Below, piece after piece: positions 56,040 to 64,000 of a stretch of DNA of 64,000 bases; position 1 is the first letter of the stretch; each line of letters opens with the position of its first letter. Made by a program: the position numbers and the translations under genes. Under the pieces are notes generated by a model, which saw only the letters and a list, made by a program, of their open reading frames with translations, was not told where the DNA came from and ran no database searches. The stretch comes from Calcarisporiella thermophila CBS 279.70. Taxonomy: Eukaryota; Calcarisporiellomycota. The stretch is taken from positions 140,970-204,969 of the forward strand of contig NW_027192212.1 in the NCBI RefSeq assembly GCF_041956535.1, written 5' to 3'.

Positions 56040-56320
56040 ACAATCGCAATCTGTCTTATTTATGCTCCAAACCATGATGTTGTATAATAGCAAGGAGACT
56101 TGTCGAGCTTTACCTTGTGTTTCCTCGTGGAATCCGAAGAGTTTTTCATACCTCTGTCTGGTTGTCCAGGGCTTATCAAGGATCTTTTGATGGAGACTAT
56201 TAAATCACTTCCAAAGGTCTCCAATCCTGGCGCATTCAAAAAAGACGCGTTCTATGGTCTCTACCTCTTCTCATTGGCATCTCTTGCAGTTGAGGCTGGG
56301 AAAATATCTGTTTTTTTTAA
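56040..56320 (-). mobile_element. degraded non-LTR retrotransposon fragment (zf-RVT-like)
   Basis: One minus-strand frame reads NCKRCQ, stop, EEVETIERVFFECARIGDLW, stop, then KILDKPWTTRQRYEKLFGF and on to LLLYNIMVWSI. CxxC, then E-T-I-E-(H/R)-x-F-F-E-C and LW is the zinc-binding tail that follows the reverse transcriptase in many LINE-type elements. Here the His is Arg and two stops interrupt the frame, so the piece is dead. No reverse transcriptase or endonuclease part remains next to it. Confidence 0.55.
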
Positions 56321-56942
56321 CAAAAGGCCTTTATTGGCAAGTGTCCTATTCTGTTAAAAAAAATAACTGCCCAGGTTTTTTTTTATGGGACTTTTATTGA
56401 AAGTTTCCTATACAAGTTAAATGAAAGGATTGTACACTCCCTCTACCATTGCTTACATGTATTGCTTGTTTTCTGATGACTACCAATATCCAATTACTAA
56501 CGAAGTATCTTATTGCTCGATTCCTAGAGTATGTCACGGACCCATCTCTAGTAAATATCTGCCAAGGGAGCTTTTTTGGATCAAAAGTGAGCCTTTATTG
56601 TTTAATAAGACTCTAAAATACAATCGTTACATCATTAAAAGTAATAAAACGAGATAAAAGCTAGAAATTAACGCGATATTGCGATTCGGGGTAAGTTGAT
56701 CATGACAAATTTTCTCCTCAAATGGGTAGTTGAGAAATAAAACTCAACTAGCTGTGGGTATTAGGGAACGACTTGATAGGTGATATGGAGAGAGAGATAT
56801 AAAGAAAGAAAAGGGCTAGTAGTGGGGGCTACTGCGTCAGTCCAGTTCTAGAGCCGCTATCTGCCAAGGGAGCGCGACCAAAAATGGATTTAATCTTCCA
56901 CTATGATAAGCCATCCACTGACTAACCGTCGCAGTCAACCAA
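56321..56942. other. AT-rich spacer with short duplicated motif
   Basis: The 15-base word ATCTGCCAAGGGAGC occurs at about 56558 and again at about 56860, each followed by a related stretch containing CAAAA. It may be part of an old element. No gene is supported. Confidence 0.35.
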
Positions 56943-57015
56943 GCCCCTGTGGCCTAATGGATAAGGCGTTGGACTTCTAATCCAAAGATTGCGGGTTCAA
57001 GCCCCGCCAGGGGCT
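56943..57015 (+). tRNA. tRNA-Arg (anticodon TCT), second copy
   Basis: Identical to the copy at 54017 except at the fifth base of the acceptor stem (C here, T there). This copy has a fully Watson-Crick acceptor stem GCCCCTG/CAGGGGC. It has no intron, and a T-run terminator lies about 10 bases downstream. Confidence 0.97.
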
Positions 57016-57853
57016 CATACAGAATATTTTTTCTCTGGTATAATTTTATCTTCGTTAACACTCTTCCATGTATAAAATGATGGATCGGTAAAAGGCAACA
57101 GCACTACCATTTTTTTTTGGGTTATCTTTCTGTTCCTCTTTTTTCTCTCTTGGCTCATGGGTTGGCTCAATGGGTATAGGGTAAGGCCACGAAATAAATC
57201 ATTTTGAGCACAGAGGATGAGCTAGGCTCGGTCTTTCCTCATTGACCTGCCGTCTCAGAGATACGAGTATGAAATAAAAATATATGTATAATATATACAC
57301 ATAGCTATTGAAAATAGAATAAAAATCAGCTGGATGGATTCAAGACTAAGTGTATAGGGGGAAGGGGAAGGGGGACCCGATTCTTCGAGAGGAAAACATA
57401 AAAAAGCGGCTCAAGAGAGGACTGAAAAGGATTTTAGGGGAAGCGAGTCAGGAATGAGTAGAAGCAGGGGAGAGAGGGGAGAAAACGAGGTCTTGAGCCA
57501 GAATCAGAGTCAGGAAACAAAAGAACAGCGAAAGACATCGGATAAAATAGCATATAACACAGAAATGATGAAATAAACAACAAACCAACATTAAGGTTAG
57601 GGTGAAAATAGAGGGCAAGATAGAGGTCAGAAAAAAAATAGGGATAAACAAAATCACACCATCCTCGAGGATCATACAGTAAATAATTAAGAGCAGGTGA
57701 TAGCAAAAAAAAAATCTACAAAGCAAGGCCAAAGCGGAATAAAGAGGAGGGAGGAAGCGAGAGCCGGGGGAGTGAGATGGGAAACGGAGACGGATAGATT
57801 TGTGGGAGGGAGAATGGGCAGAGCGAGGGGGGAGGGGGTGGGGACGGCCTTAG
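57016..57853. other. spacer, nothing seen
   Basis: Purine-rich plus strand (A/G runs) downstream of the methyltransferase. Overlapping Leu/Phe-rich minus-strand frames are composition artefacts. Confidence 0.45.
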
Positions 57854-59481
57854 TCATTTGTTCAGGCTGGGCTTCTCAAGCATCAATCCCGGGTCAGAGC
57901 CGCCCTTTTCCTTCAGGCTGTCGGGGAATCTGAGGGCGAACACGGGCTCCGAGAATCGGCCTTCGGCATCGTCGTCGTCGACCTCGTCCTCCATGCCCCG
58001 GTAGAATTTCGACCTTTCCAGCTGACTTGTCGTCAGGGTCCGATTCTTCTCCCCTAGGCCGTCCAGCTCGCCCGCGCCGCTCTCCTCGCCCGCAAGCGGC
58101 CGCCTCCCATAGGCCACGTGGAAATGCACATGGCTCCGATTGTCGTCCCACTCCTGCACGATTCGCCGGACCATTTCCTCGTACTCGCTGTAGTCGGTGC
58201 CGGTGGCGCGGCACAGCCACGGCTTCCACGTCTGCATCGCGGTGATCCCGTCCTCCTTGAGCAGCTGCCCGATCGCCTTGCCCCAGTTGCCGATGGGCAC
58301 GGTGATGAGGAAGCTCTCGAGATCGTACACGCGGGCCTCGGCCAGCAGGCGGTCGATGTAGCGGGCAATGAACGGGTCCAGGCCGCGGGCCATGGTCGCA
58401 TGGCAAATCTTGAAGTTGATCTGCTTGATCATCTCTCCCGCGGGATGCACCTCCAGATCCGTCTCCACCAGCTAAATCGATTTTCCGGGCGAGAAATGAA
58501 AAAAAAAAGGAGAGAGAAGGGACACAAGGTTAAGCTTTAATATTCCCCGCGGGACGGCTAAGCAAGGCTTTGGCCGGCTGTGAAAGTTAAAGTTTACCTG
58601 GATCCATCCGCCTGGTTTTGTAATTCGCTTTAGCTCTCGAAGCACAGCCGGCCACTGATCCTTCGGGATGGCGGTTGCCATTTGGCGCTGGTGCACGAAA
58701 TCAAACGAGCCATCCTCGAATGGCAACGGCAGCTTCAGCACATCCATCACGTCGAAGCTCGTGTTTTTCGGGATCTTGAGATCGGGCCACAGTTCGCTGG
58801 GGAACATCATGGACTGGACATCAATGCCCATGAACTCGGAGTTGGGAAACTCGGTGGCCATTTCCTAAATTCATCGGAGGGCAAAGGGGGATTAGTCCAA
58901 AGTGTGGAGCCGACACAAAAGGTCATCAGGGGAGGGGGGCACCCACCATCAGCCACAGGCCCGGTCCGCATCCCACATCCAGCACGCGGATCCCTCGCTT
59001 CAGGTCGTCCTCGATGGGAACAAAGTAGTTGCTATAAGCAAATGGGAAACCATCAGTTCATGGCTTGCGATGGCGCCGCCGCGCCCATTCATACATACCA
59101 TCCAAAAGCGGCCCGCAGCATAAAGTATTCGCTCACGAGCCGGTTGGCCTCCTCCTTGTCGACGGGCAGCAGGTAGGCTTGGCCCTCCGCGTAGCTTCGT
59201 CCCTCCAGGAACTTGATGTTGAAGCTTTTCTTCTGCGGGGGGGACGCCTGTTGCGCCTTCTGCTCACCGGCCGCCCGGGTCGAGTCCTTGGCCGACTGCT
59301 TCTTTGCACGCCGCTCTTCCTCGGCGACCCGCCGAAGCATGCGCAGGCTCTTGTCGGTGGGTTTGGCCGGGAGGAGGTAGGACGGCACCTTGGCCATCGG
59401 GGACTCCGGGAGAGCGGCGGGCTGTTTGGACTTGCGTCGCTTTAATCTAATGTGATTGCAAGAGGAAATCAGGGCGCCCAT
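57854..59481 (-). CDS. SAM-dependent methyltransferase with predicted N-terminal lipid anchor
   Basis: Four exons (59481-59099, 59031-58947, 58864-58598, 58471-57854) close to 450 residues. The class I methyltransferase fold is clear: motif I VLDVGCGPG (144-152), GIDVQSMMFP after strand 2, FDVMDVLKLPLPFEDGSFDF and then WPAVLRELKRITKPGGWIQ. This resembles the UbiE/LaeA-like methyltransferases that are abundant in early-diverging fungi, and the substrate is unknown. The first residues are MGALISSC, which fits N-myristoylation at Gly2 (Ser6) with palmitoylation at Cys8, so membrane attachment is predicted. A basic/Ala/Gln-rich linker (30-95) and a motif EANRLVSEYFMLRAAFG precede the fold. The C-terminal 60 residues are acidic (DEVDDDDAEGR). 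GC content is far higher than in the spacer to the left. Confidence 0.88.
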
Positions 59482-60497
59482 TTTCCGCGGTGAAGGATTA
59501 AGGAGAGGGGGATGAGGCTGGGGTCGATGGCGGTGGGAAGAGGCGAGATGGGCGGGGGAGAGGCTCCTTTAGCAGTGGGGATAGAAACCAGAGGCAGAAG
59601 AGAGCGCCGGGGGAGATAGAGACGGATTAGTTGCTGTATGGCGGGGGGATGAGGGGCAGCGGCAGACACTGAATGATGGAGCGCACAGTCAGTAGGTTAG
59701 AAAAGGGGGGGGCGGAGGCTGGGGGCATAAATACGTTTTGAATGGCCACGAGTGTTTAAAAAAAGAAAACCATGGCTTGATGTCAAAAAGGCAAGATGAC
59801 TAATGCGATCCGGGATGAAGCAAGGCAGAATGTGTGAGAAAAAGGGGGGAGGCACAGCGAGAAGGGGGAGAGCCACCACTTGCGGATTGTGTTTCTGCGA
59901 GCGTGTGGGCGGGAGCCGGGGAGCGGAAGCTGCTGCGAAACGGCGGTTGCGAGGGCGGCAGCAAGAGAAAGGCTAGAAGAAGAAAGGCTGGAGCGCTGGA
60001 GACAAAAAAAAAAAAAAAAAAAAGACAGAACAAAACAGAACTCACACATACCACAGAAAAAAAAAAAGGCGAGCTCACAGACACAGACACAGACACAGAC
60101 ACAATTTAATATTTCATTCGGGAACAGGTGAAACCTTGCAGCACGTATCCTCACTTTGCCTTGCCGGCTTCCGCATGAATAAAAAAACAAGGCGAAACAA
60201 ACGCGGCCTATAGAATGGGCCGAGCCCGGGCAACGGTTTTGGGACCTCAGCGAGTGCGGGCCGGCCCTTTGCTGGGTTTCTTCGGGACTCGATCCCTTGC
60301 GGGTTCATAAGTCACCGCCCCGGCGATCACACAAGGCTCCCGTGTGATTTCTCAGCGGGAGTAAAATGAATTTTAATATAAGCGAAATTAGAGTATTTTA
60401 ATAATTCATGCTTAGCAACACAACACAAACGTGGGATATAGTACAAAAATCCAAAATACGAAAAAAAAAATACAGTATGGAAACAGGGCCCGGCCGG
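59482..60497. other. promoter and simple-repeat spacer, no gene called
   Basis: Promoter side of the methyltransferase and downstream region of the kinase. It contains a 20-base A-run near 60004, a CACAGA-type microsatellite (60077-60100) and a GC-rich patch (60215-60360) with no frame of its own. Confidence 0.45.
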
Positions 60498-60499
60498 CC

Positions 60500-60536
60500 C
60501 CCCCGCCCCCACCGGCAGCTTGCAGGGGGGCGGGGG
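60500..60536. terminator. perfect GC hairpin downstream of kinase gene
   Basis: CCCCCGCCCCC (60500-60510) is complementary to GGGGGCGGGGG (60526-60536), with a 15-base loop. The plus strand continues with further G-tracts to about 60560. It lies about 130 bases past the kinase stop codon, so it would fall in the 3' untranslated region or end of that transcript. The role as a terminator or RNA structure is inference. Confidence 0.4.
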
Positions 60537-60663
60537 CGGGGGCGGGGAGAGGGCGGGCGGTACGGGAGCAATACACCCCTTCAAGCGCGGGTAATAAATA
60601 GAGGGGAAATGCGCGAGACCATGGGGAGGGCGGGGGAGAGCGAGAGAGGGGAGGGTGCGCAGG

Positions 60664-61749
60664 CTAGGGGGCGGCGGCGAGCCACGGGTGGCTCAGGATC
60701 TCGGTGAGGCACAGCCGGCGCTCCGGGTCTTTCTCCAGCATCCCGGCCACCAGGTCGCGGCACGCGGCGCCGATCCCCACCGGCAGTGGCTTGTGGGGGC
60801 GGCGCACCGCCTGCCACGGGTCGTCGAAGGGCATGTCGCCCGCCAGGATGGTGTAGAGCAGCACGCCGAGCGACCACACCTCGGCGGGCTGGGGCCGGTA
60901 CCGCCGGCCCAGCAGCACCTCGGGCGCGGCGTACTGTAGCGTGCCGTAGAAGCGGTCCTGCAGCGGCGGCGCGCGCATCGACGGGTAGACCAGGGCGGAG
61001 CCGAAGTCGATGAGCTTGACGCGGAACTCGCGGTCGACCACGACGTTCTCGTCCTTGAGGTCGCGGTGGTACACCCCGACGCCCTCCAGGTACCGCACCG
61101 CCTCGCACACCTGGCGGAACACCCGCCGCGCCTGCGCCTCCGCCAGCGGCTTGCGCTCCACGCACTCGAACAGGTCGCGCGACGGGCTGGCGCTCGACCA
61201 CTGCGCCCCGTGCAGCTCCATCACCAGAAACACGTGCTGCTCGTCCTCGAACACATCCATGAACCCCACGATCGCGGGGTGCCGCACCCGCTTCAGCACA
61301 AACACCTCGACGGGCACCCGCCCCAGCTCCGGGTCGTCGTACCAGCACCCGCGCGGCACCCTCTCGCGCACGATCGACTTGATGGCCACGGGCTGGCTGT
61401 CGTGCCGCCGCCGCCCGGCGTGCACGTGCCCAAAGCCGCCGCTGCCCAGCGGGCCCTCCACGGAGTACGTCTCCACCAGCTTGGGCGGGAAGCGCGCGGG
61501 CGCGGGCGGCGGGTCCGTGGGGATGGGCGGGTGGTGCTGCACTAGCGGCGGGGGCAGCGAGGGGGCCAGGGAAGCGGCGGGGGTGCTGGGGGGGAGCAGC
61601 GGCACCGGCTCGAACGGCGGCGGGTGCTTATGCTGCTTCTTGAACGGGAGGTGGAGCACGCGCTTGCGGTGTGCGGCGGCTGCGGCGGCGGTGGTGGCGG
61701 ATATGGGGGGATGGAGGCATGAATCGTGGTGGTTATATACGGCTACCAT
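60664..61749 (-). CDS. serine/threonine kinase, PAS-kinase-like catalytic domain
   Basis: Single exon, 361 residues from the first ATG (MVAVYNHHD). Residues 1-90 are Ala/Pro/His-rich and disordered. The kinase domain fills 95-361: glycine loop GSGGFGHVHAG (about 101-111), catalytic K124 in VAIK, HRDLKDEN (228-235, D230), DFG (248-250) and APE (275-277). The HRDLKDEN form, the RDLFECVE segment before the alpha-E helix and the FYGTLQYAAPEVLLG activation loop resemble PAS kinase and its relatives, but no PAS domain fits in the short N-terminus. Pim-type kinases share some of these features. The gene is intronless and extremely GC-rich, with a strong G/C third-position bias, so large frames also open on the opposite strand. 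All kinase residues are present, so it should be active. Confidence 0.88.
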   Translation of the reverse strand: MVAVYNHHDSCLHPPISATTAAAAAAHRKRVLHLPFKKQHKHPPPFEPVPLLPPSTPAASLAPSLPPPLVQHHPPIPTDPPPAPARFPPKLVETYSVEGPLGSGGFGHVHAGRRRHDSQPVAIKSIVRERVPRGCWYDDPELGRVPVEVFVLKRVRHPAIVGFMDVFEDEQHVFLVMELHGAQWSSASPSRDLFECVERKPLAEAQARRVFRQVCEAVRYLEGVGVYHRDLKDENVVVDREFRVKLIDFGSALVYPSMRAPPLQDRFYGTLQYAAPEVLLGRRYRPQPAEVWSLGVLLYTILAGDMPFDDPWQAVRRPHKPLPVGIGAACRDLVAGMLEKDPERRLCLTEILSHPWLAAAP

Positions 61750-62991
61750 GGTGGTATTGCTACTGCAGCGGGTAAATGGCAATGTAAATGGCGATGTAAA
61801 TGGTGAGAAAATGGCAGATATAGCGGGTGGGTGGAGCGATACGAAGAAGGGGGGATGGGGGTGGGTGGAGGAGGGGGAGAAAGCGGTGCGTGTTGGAGGA
61901 GAGAAATGCGCGGCGGAATTATCAGTTGAAAGTGGAAATGAGAAAAATAAAAGTCCAAACTAATAACCAACGCGTCCTTTGTGTGTAATAAAATTTCAAT
62001 CGAGTCACACTGGACCTATCACATGGCACATCAGATCAAAAGGACATACAATGATCGCGCAACACGTTCGCAAGACGTCTTAAAGTTATCATGGACGCCT
62101 TCCCCTCTCCCCCCTTCCCCCAACCGGGCGGGCCCCCCCGTCCCCAAAAGCCCTCATCTTCGCGCTTCCCCCCGCCTCCTCTATCAGCCCCGACTCCGTG
62201 ATTCAACCCAAGCCCGTGGTTATCTCTCCTCTCGCGCGTCACATTCGACCTGAACCGCCTCAAAAGCCAACTTTCATTCCCACCCAGCTCATATCTTGCA
62301 ATTTTCCATGCTTTCGGCTGAGGCCCGTTCCCTTCCTTAGTCTCACTCAGCTCCCGCTCCGATCCGTAACCCAAACAAACAGCCAACAAACAAACAAACC
62401 AACAAACGCCAACCCGGAAAAACTCCCCATCCTCCAAAATCAGCATTTGCATCTTAACCCCGCCTTACGTCACCCTGCTCTAGGCCCAACTTGGGCCTCA
62501 GGATCTTTCCCCCATCCTCATGACATATTTTTCCATCTCTCACACGACAAGCCGCATCACGCGGCCCAATTGGGTCAAGGTTGGTCATCCGTTCCATCCA
62601 GAAAAGATCCGCATGCGCCACCCGAGAGATCTCGAGGGGGGAATATCGGTGATTATTCATTCGCATTTTTTATAATCAATAATACACAGAGTGAAAAAGA
62701 GAGTGAGAACGAGACGAAAAAGTACTCAAATAATCGTTACAAAAAAAAATCCCATATAACACAGCAAAAATGTGCATAGTAGTATAGAACACCCTCAATA
62801 AAGAGCAACCCTTCCCCATCCCCTATGTCCCACCCCACTCCCCACACGCACACACACACACAAAATAAAACTCACAAGACACACAAAACTAGAAGTATAG
62901 AAATTAAGTGGAGAAAGGAAAAAAAAAAAGGCAGAGAGCGAAAGTTACAACACTTCACAGCAGAAAATACAAAGGTGGGAGAGTGTCAAAC

Positions 62992-63031
<40 letters not shown>

Positions 63032-63074
63032 GAGAGAGAGAACAAAGAAACAAAAAGAAGAACAAAGGTAAGGT
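61750..63074. other. spacer with microsatellites, no gene called
   Basis: Promoter side of the kinase. Includes CA repeats near 62846-62862 and a GA repeat from about 62999 to 63040 running to the gap. Open frames here lack protein character. Confidence 0.45.
63000..63074 (+). repeat. (GA)n microsatellite with A-rich tail, left of gap
   Basis: GA dinucleotides interrupted once by GTGA, then AACAAAGAAACAAAAAGAAG. Nearly the same order occurs to the right of the gap at 63564. Confidence 0.85.
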
Positions 63075-63563
63075 NNNNNNNNNNNNNNNNNNNNNNNNNN
63101 NNNNNNNNNNNNNNNNNNNNNNNNNNNNNNNNNNNNNNNNNNNNNNNNNNNNNNNNNNNNNNNNNNNNNNNNNNNNNNNNNNNNNNNNNNNNNNNNNNNN
63201 NNNNNNNNNNNNNNNNNNNNNNNNNNNNNNNNNNNNNNNNNNNNNNNNNNNNNNNNNNNNNNNNNNNNNNNNNNNNNNNNNNNNNNNNNNNNNNNNNNNN
63301 NNNNNNNNNNNNNNNNNNNNNNNNNNNNNNNNNNNNNNNNNNNNNNNNNNNNNNNNNNNNNNNNNNNNNNNNNNNNNNNNNNNNNNNNNNNNNNNNNNNN
63401 NNNNNNNNNNNNNNNNNNNNNNNNNNNNNNNNNNNNNNNNNNNNNNNNNNNNNNNNNNNNNNNNNNNNNNNNNNNNNNNNNNNNNNNNNNNNNNNNNNNN
63501 NNNNNNNNNNNNNNNNNNNNNNNNNNNNNNNNNNNNNNNNNNNNNNNNNNNNNNNNNNNNNNN
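63075..63563. other. assembly gap, 489 N
   Basis: A run of undetermined bases. Any frame crossing it is meaningless. Confidence 1.
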
Positions 63564-63612
63564 AGAGAGAGAGAGTGAGAGAGAGAGACAAAGAACAAAA
63601 AGAAGACAAAGT
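63564..63612 (+). repeat. (GA)n microsatellite with A-rich tail, right of gap
   Basis: GA repeat with the same GTGA interruption, followed by ACAAAGAACAAAAAGAAG, closely matching the left flank. Confidence 0.85.
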
Positions 63613-63852
63613 GGTAACATTGCATAGACATAGTATAGGAGCACAAGTCAACTCAAAAAGAATTATATATATATATAAAGGGGGAGGGGGGGAAACAAAT
63701 AGAATCCATATTTTTTCGGTATCCTTTTTTTTTCCTTTTTTTTCCTCTTTTCTGAATACACGTATATAGGTAGTAAAAAAAATGCTAGCATGAATAGGAG
63801 TATTATATAGGATGAGCGAGGAATGCACCATTCGTACACAATAAATAGGGTT
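63613..63852. other. 3' flank of the gene at the window edge
   Basis: Less than 300 bases, AT- and T-rich, with an (AT)n tract near 63664. Nothing coding. Confidence 0.5.
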
Positions 63853-64000
63853 TTAGAGGTAAGGATAGCCCTCCACCATCCCGTACTGCGCCATTTGCAT
63901 CGCCATCATCGTCGCAAGCGCGGGGTTGTAGCCGGCGGCGCCGTTGCCCACCAGCCCTCCCCCCACGCCACCCAGACCTGCGCCCAAGCCGCCCATGCCC
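63853..64000 (-). CDS. 3' end of a Gly/Met-rich protein (partial)
   Basis: The last 48 codons of a gene that begins outside the window. The stop (TAA) is at 63853. The visible tail is Gly/Leu/Val-rich (GLGAGLGGVGGG), then AGYNPALATMMAMQMAQYGM and ends EGYPYL. Gly/Met/Tyr tails of this kind are common in RNA-binding proteins, but nothing more can be said from this part. Confidence 0.65.
   Translation of the reverse strand, partial: GMGGLGAGLGGVGGGLVGNGAAGYNPALATMMAMQMAQYGMVEGYPYL

Noticed and set aside
56421-56657. 78-codon plus-strand frame
   Set aside because: No similarity, signal or splice context, and it lies amid element debris.
57434-57732. Leu/Phe-rich minus-strand frames of about 90 codons
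   Set aside because: Complement of A/G-rich sequence. The hydrophobicity is a composition artefact.
60215-60360. GC-rich patch with a tRNA-like T-loop on the minus strand
   Set aside because: No matching acceptor, D or anticodon arms could be drawn.
61010-61963. Long open frames on the plus strand opposite the kinase gene
   Set aside because: They mirror the kinase codons in extremely GC-rich DNA, are Arg/Ser/Thr-rich without domains, and vanish where the kinase ends.
62908-63831. Large frames crossing the undetermined bases
   Set aside because: They exist only because N does not produce stops.
1-64000. CRISPR arrays, rRNA genes, biosynthetic gene cluster
   Set aside because: No regularly spaced repeats, no rRNA-like conserved blocks, and no PKS, NRPS or terpene genes. 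The single methyltransferase and glycosyltransferase are 56 kb apart.

Overview
The window is nuclear DNA of a fungus. Genes are split by many short introns (about 50-110 bases, GT...AG, often with pyrimidine-rich 3' ends). The set includes a Bem1-type polarity scaffold (SH3-SH3-PX-PB1), a cap methyltransferase of the Abd1 type, diphthine-ammonia ligase with fused RidA-like domains, cytosolic ribosomal protein eL27 and the Mediator kinase Cdk8/Ssn3. A MYSM1-like histone H2A deubiquitinase, a Rap1GAP-type GAP, a Kre9-like membrane protein and a type I membrane kelch protein suggest an early-diverging (non-Dikarya) lineage such as Mucoromycota or Zoopagomycota. That placement is inference.

Layout. 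1-23 kb is AT-rich and gene-sparse: a plant-type UDP-glycosyltransferase (-), a Kre9-like membrane protein (-), DPH6 (+), RPL27 (-), an Rrp17/NOL12-like protein (-), CDK8/SSN3 (-), a secreted Gln/Gly/Asn repeat protein (+), an orphan Cys/Ser/Pro protein (-) and an MFS anion transporter (-). Between them lie long spacers holding coding-like relics. 23-53 kb is GC-richer and densely packed: a mitochondrial PPR protein (-), RapGAP (+), a RING-RING-LON protein (-), a SANT-JAMM deubiquitinase (+), a PIAS/Zimp-like SP-RING SUMO ligase (-), BEM1 (-), a kelch membrane protein (-), a coiled-coil/CCHC protein (+), an HSF-domain factor (-) and ABD1 (+). 53.4-57.8 kb is again AT-rich, with two near-identical tRNA-Arg(TCT) genes and decayed element or gene fragments. 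57.8-64 kb is very GC-rich and carries a methyltransferase with a predicted lipid anchor (-), a PAS-kinase-like kinase (-), a 489-base assembly gap inside a GA repeat, and the 3' end of another gene (-).

How the genes relate. There is no operon or evident biosynthetic cluster. Three consecutive genes at 30.9-39.7 kb act in ubiquitin/SUMO signalling: a RING protein and a JAMM deubiquitinase share one short divergent promoter, and the SUMO ligase converges on the deubiquitinase. The HSF-like factor and ABD1 also share a divergent promoter. Most multi-exon models were built by matching splice phase exon by exon; where the reading frame closes exactly, the entry gives a predicted length.
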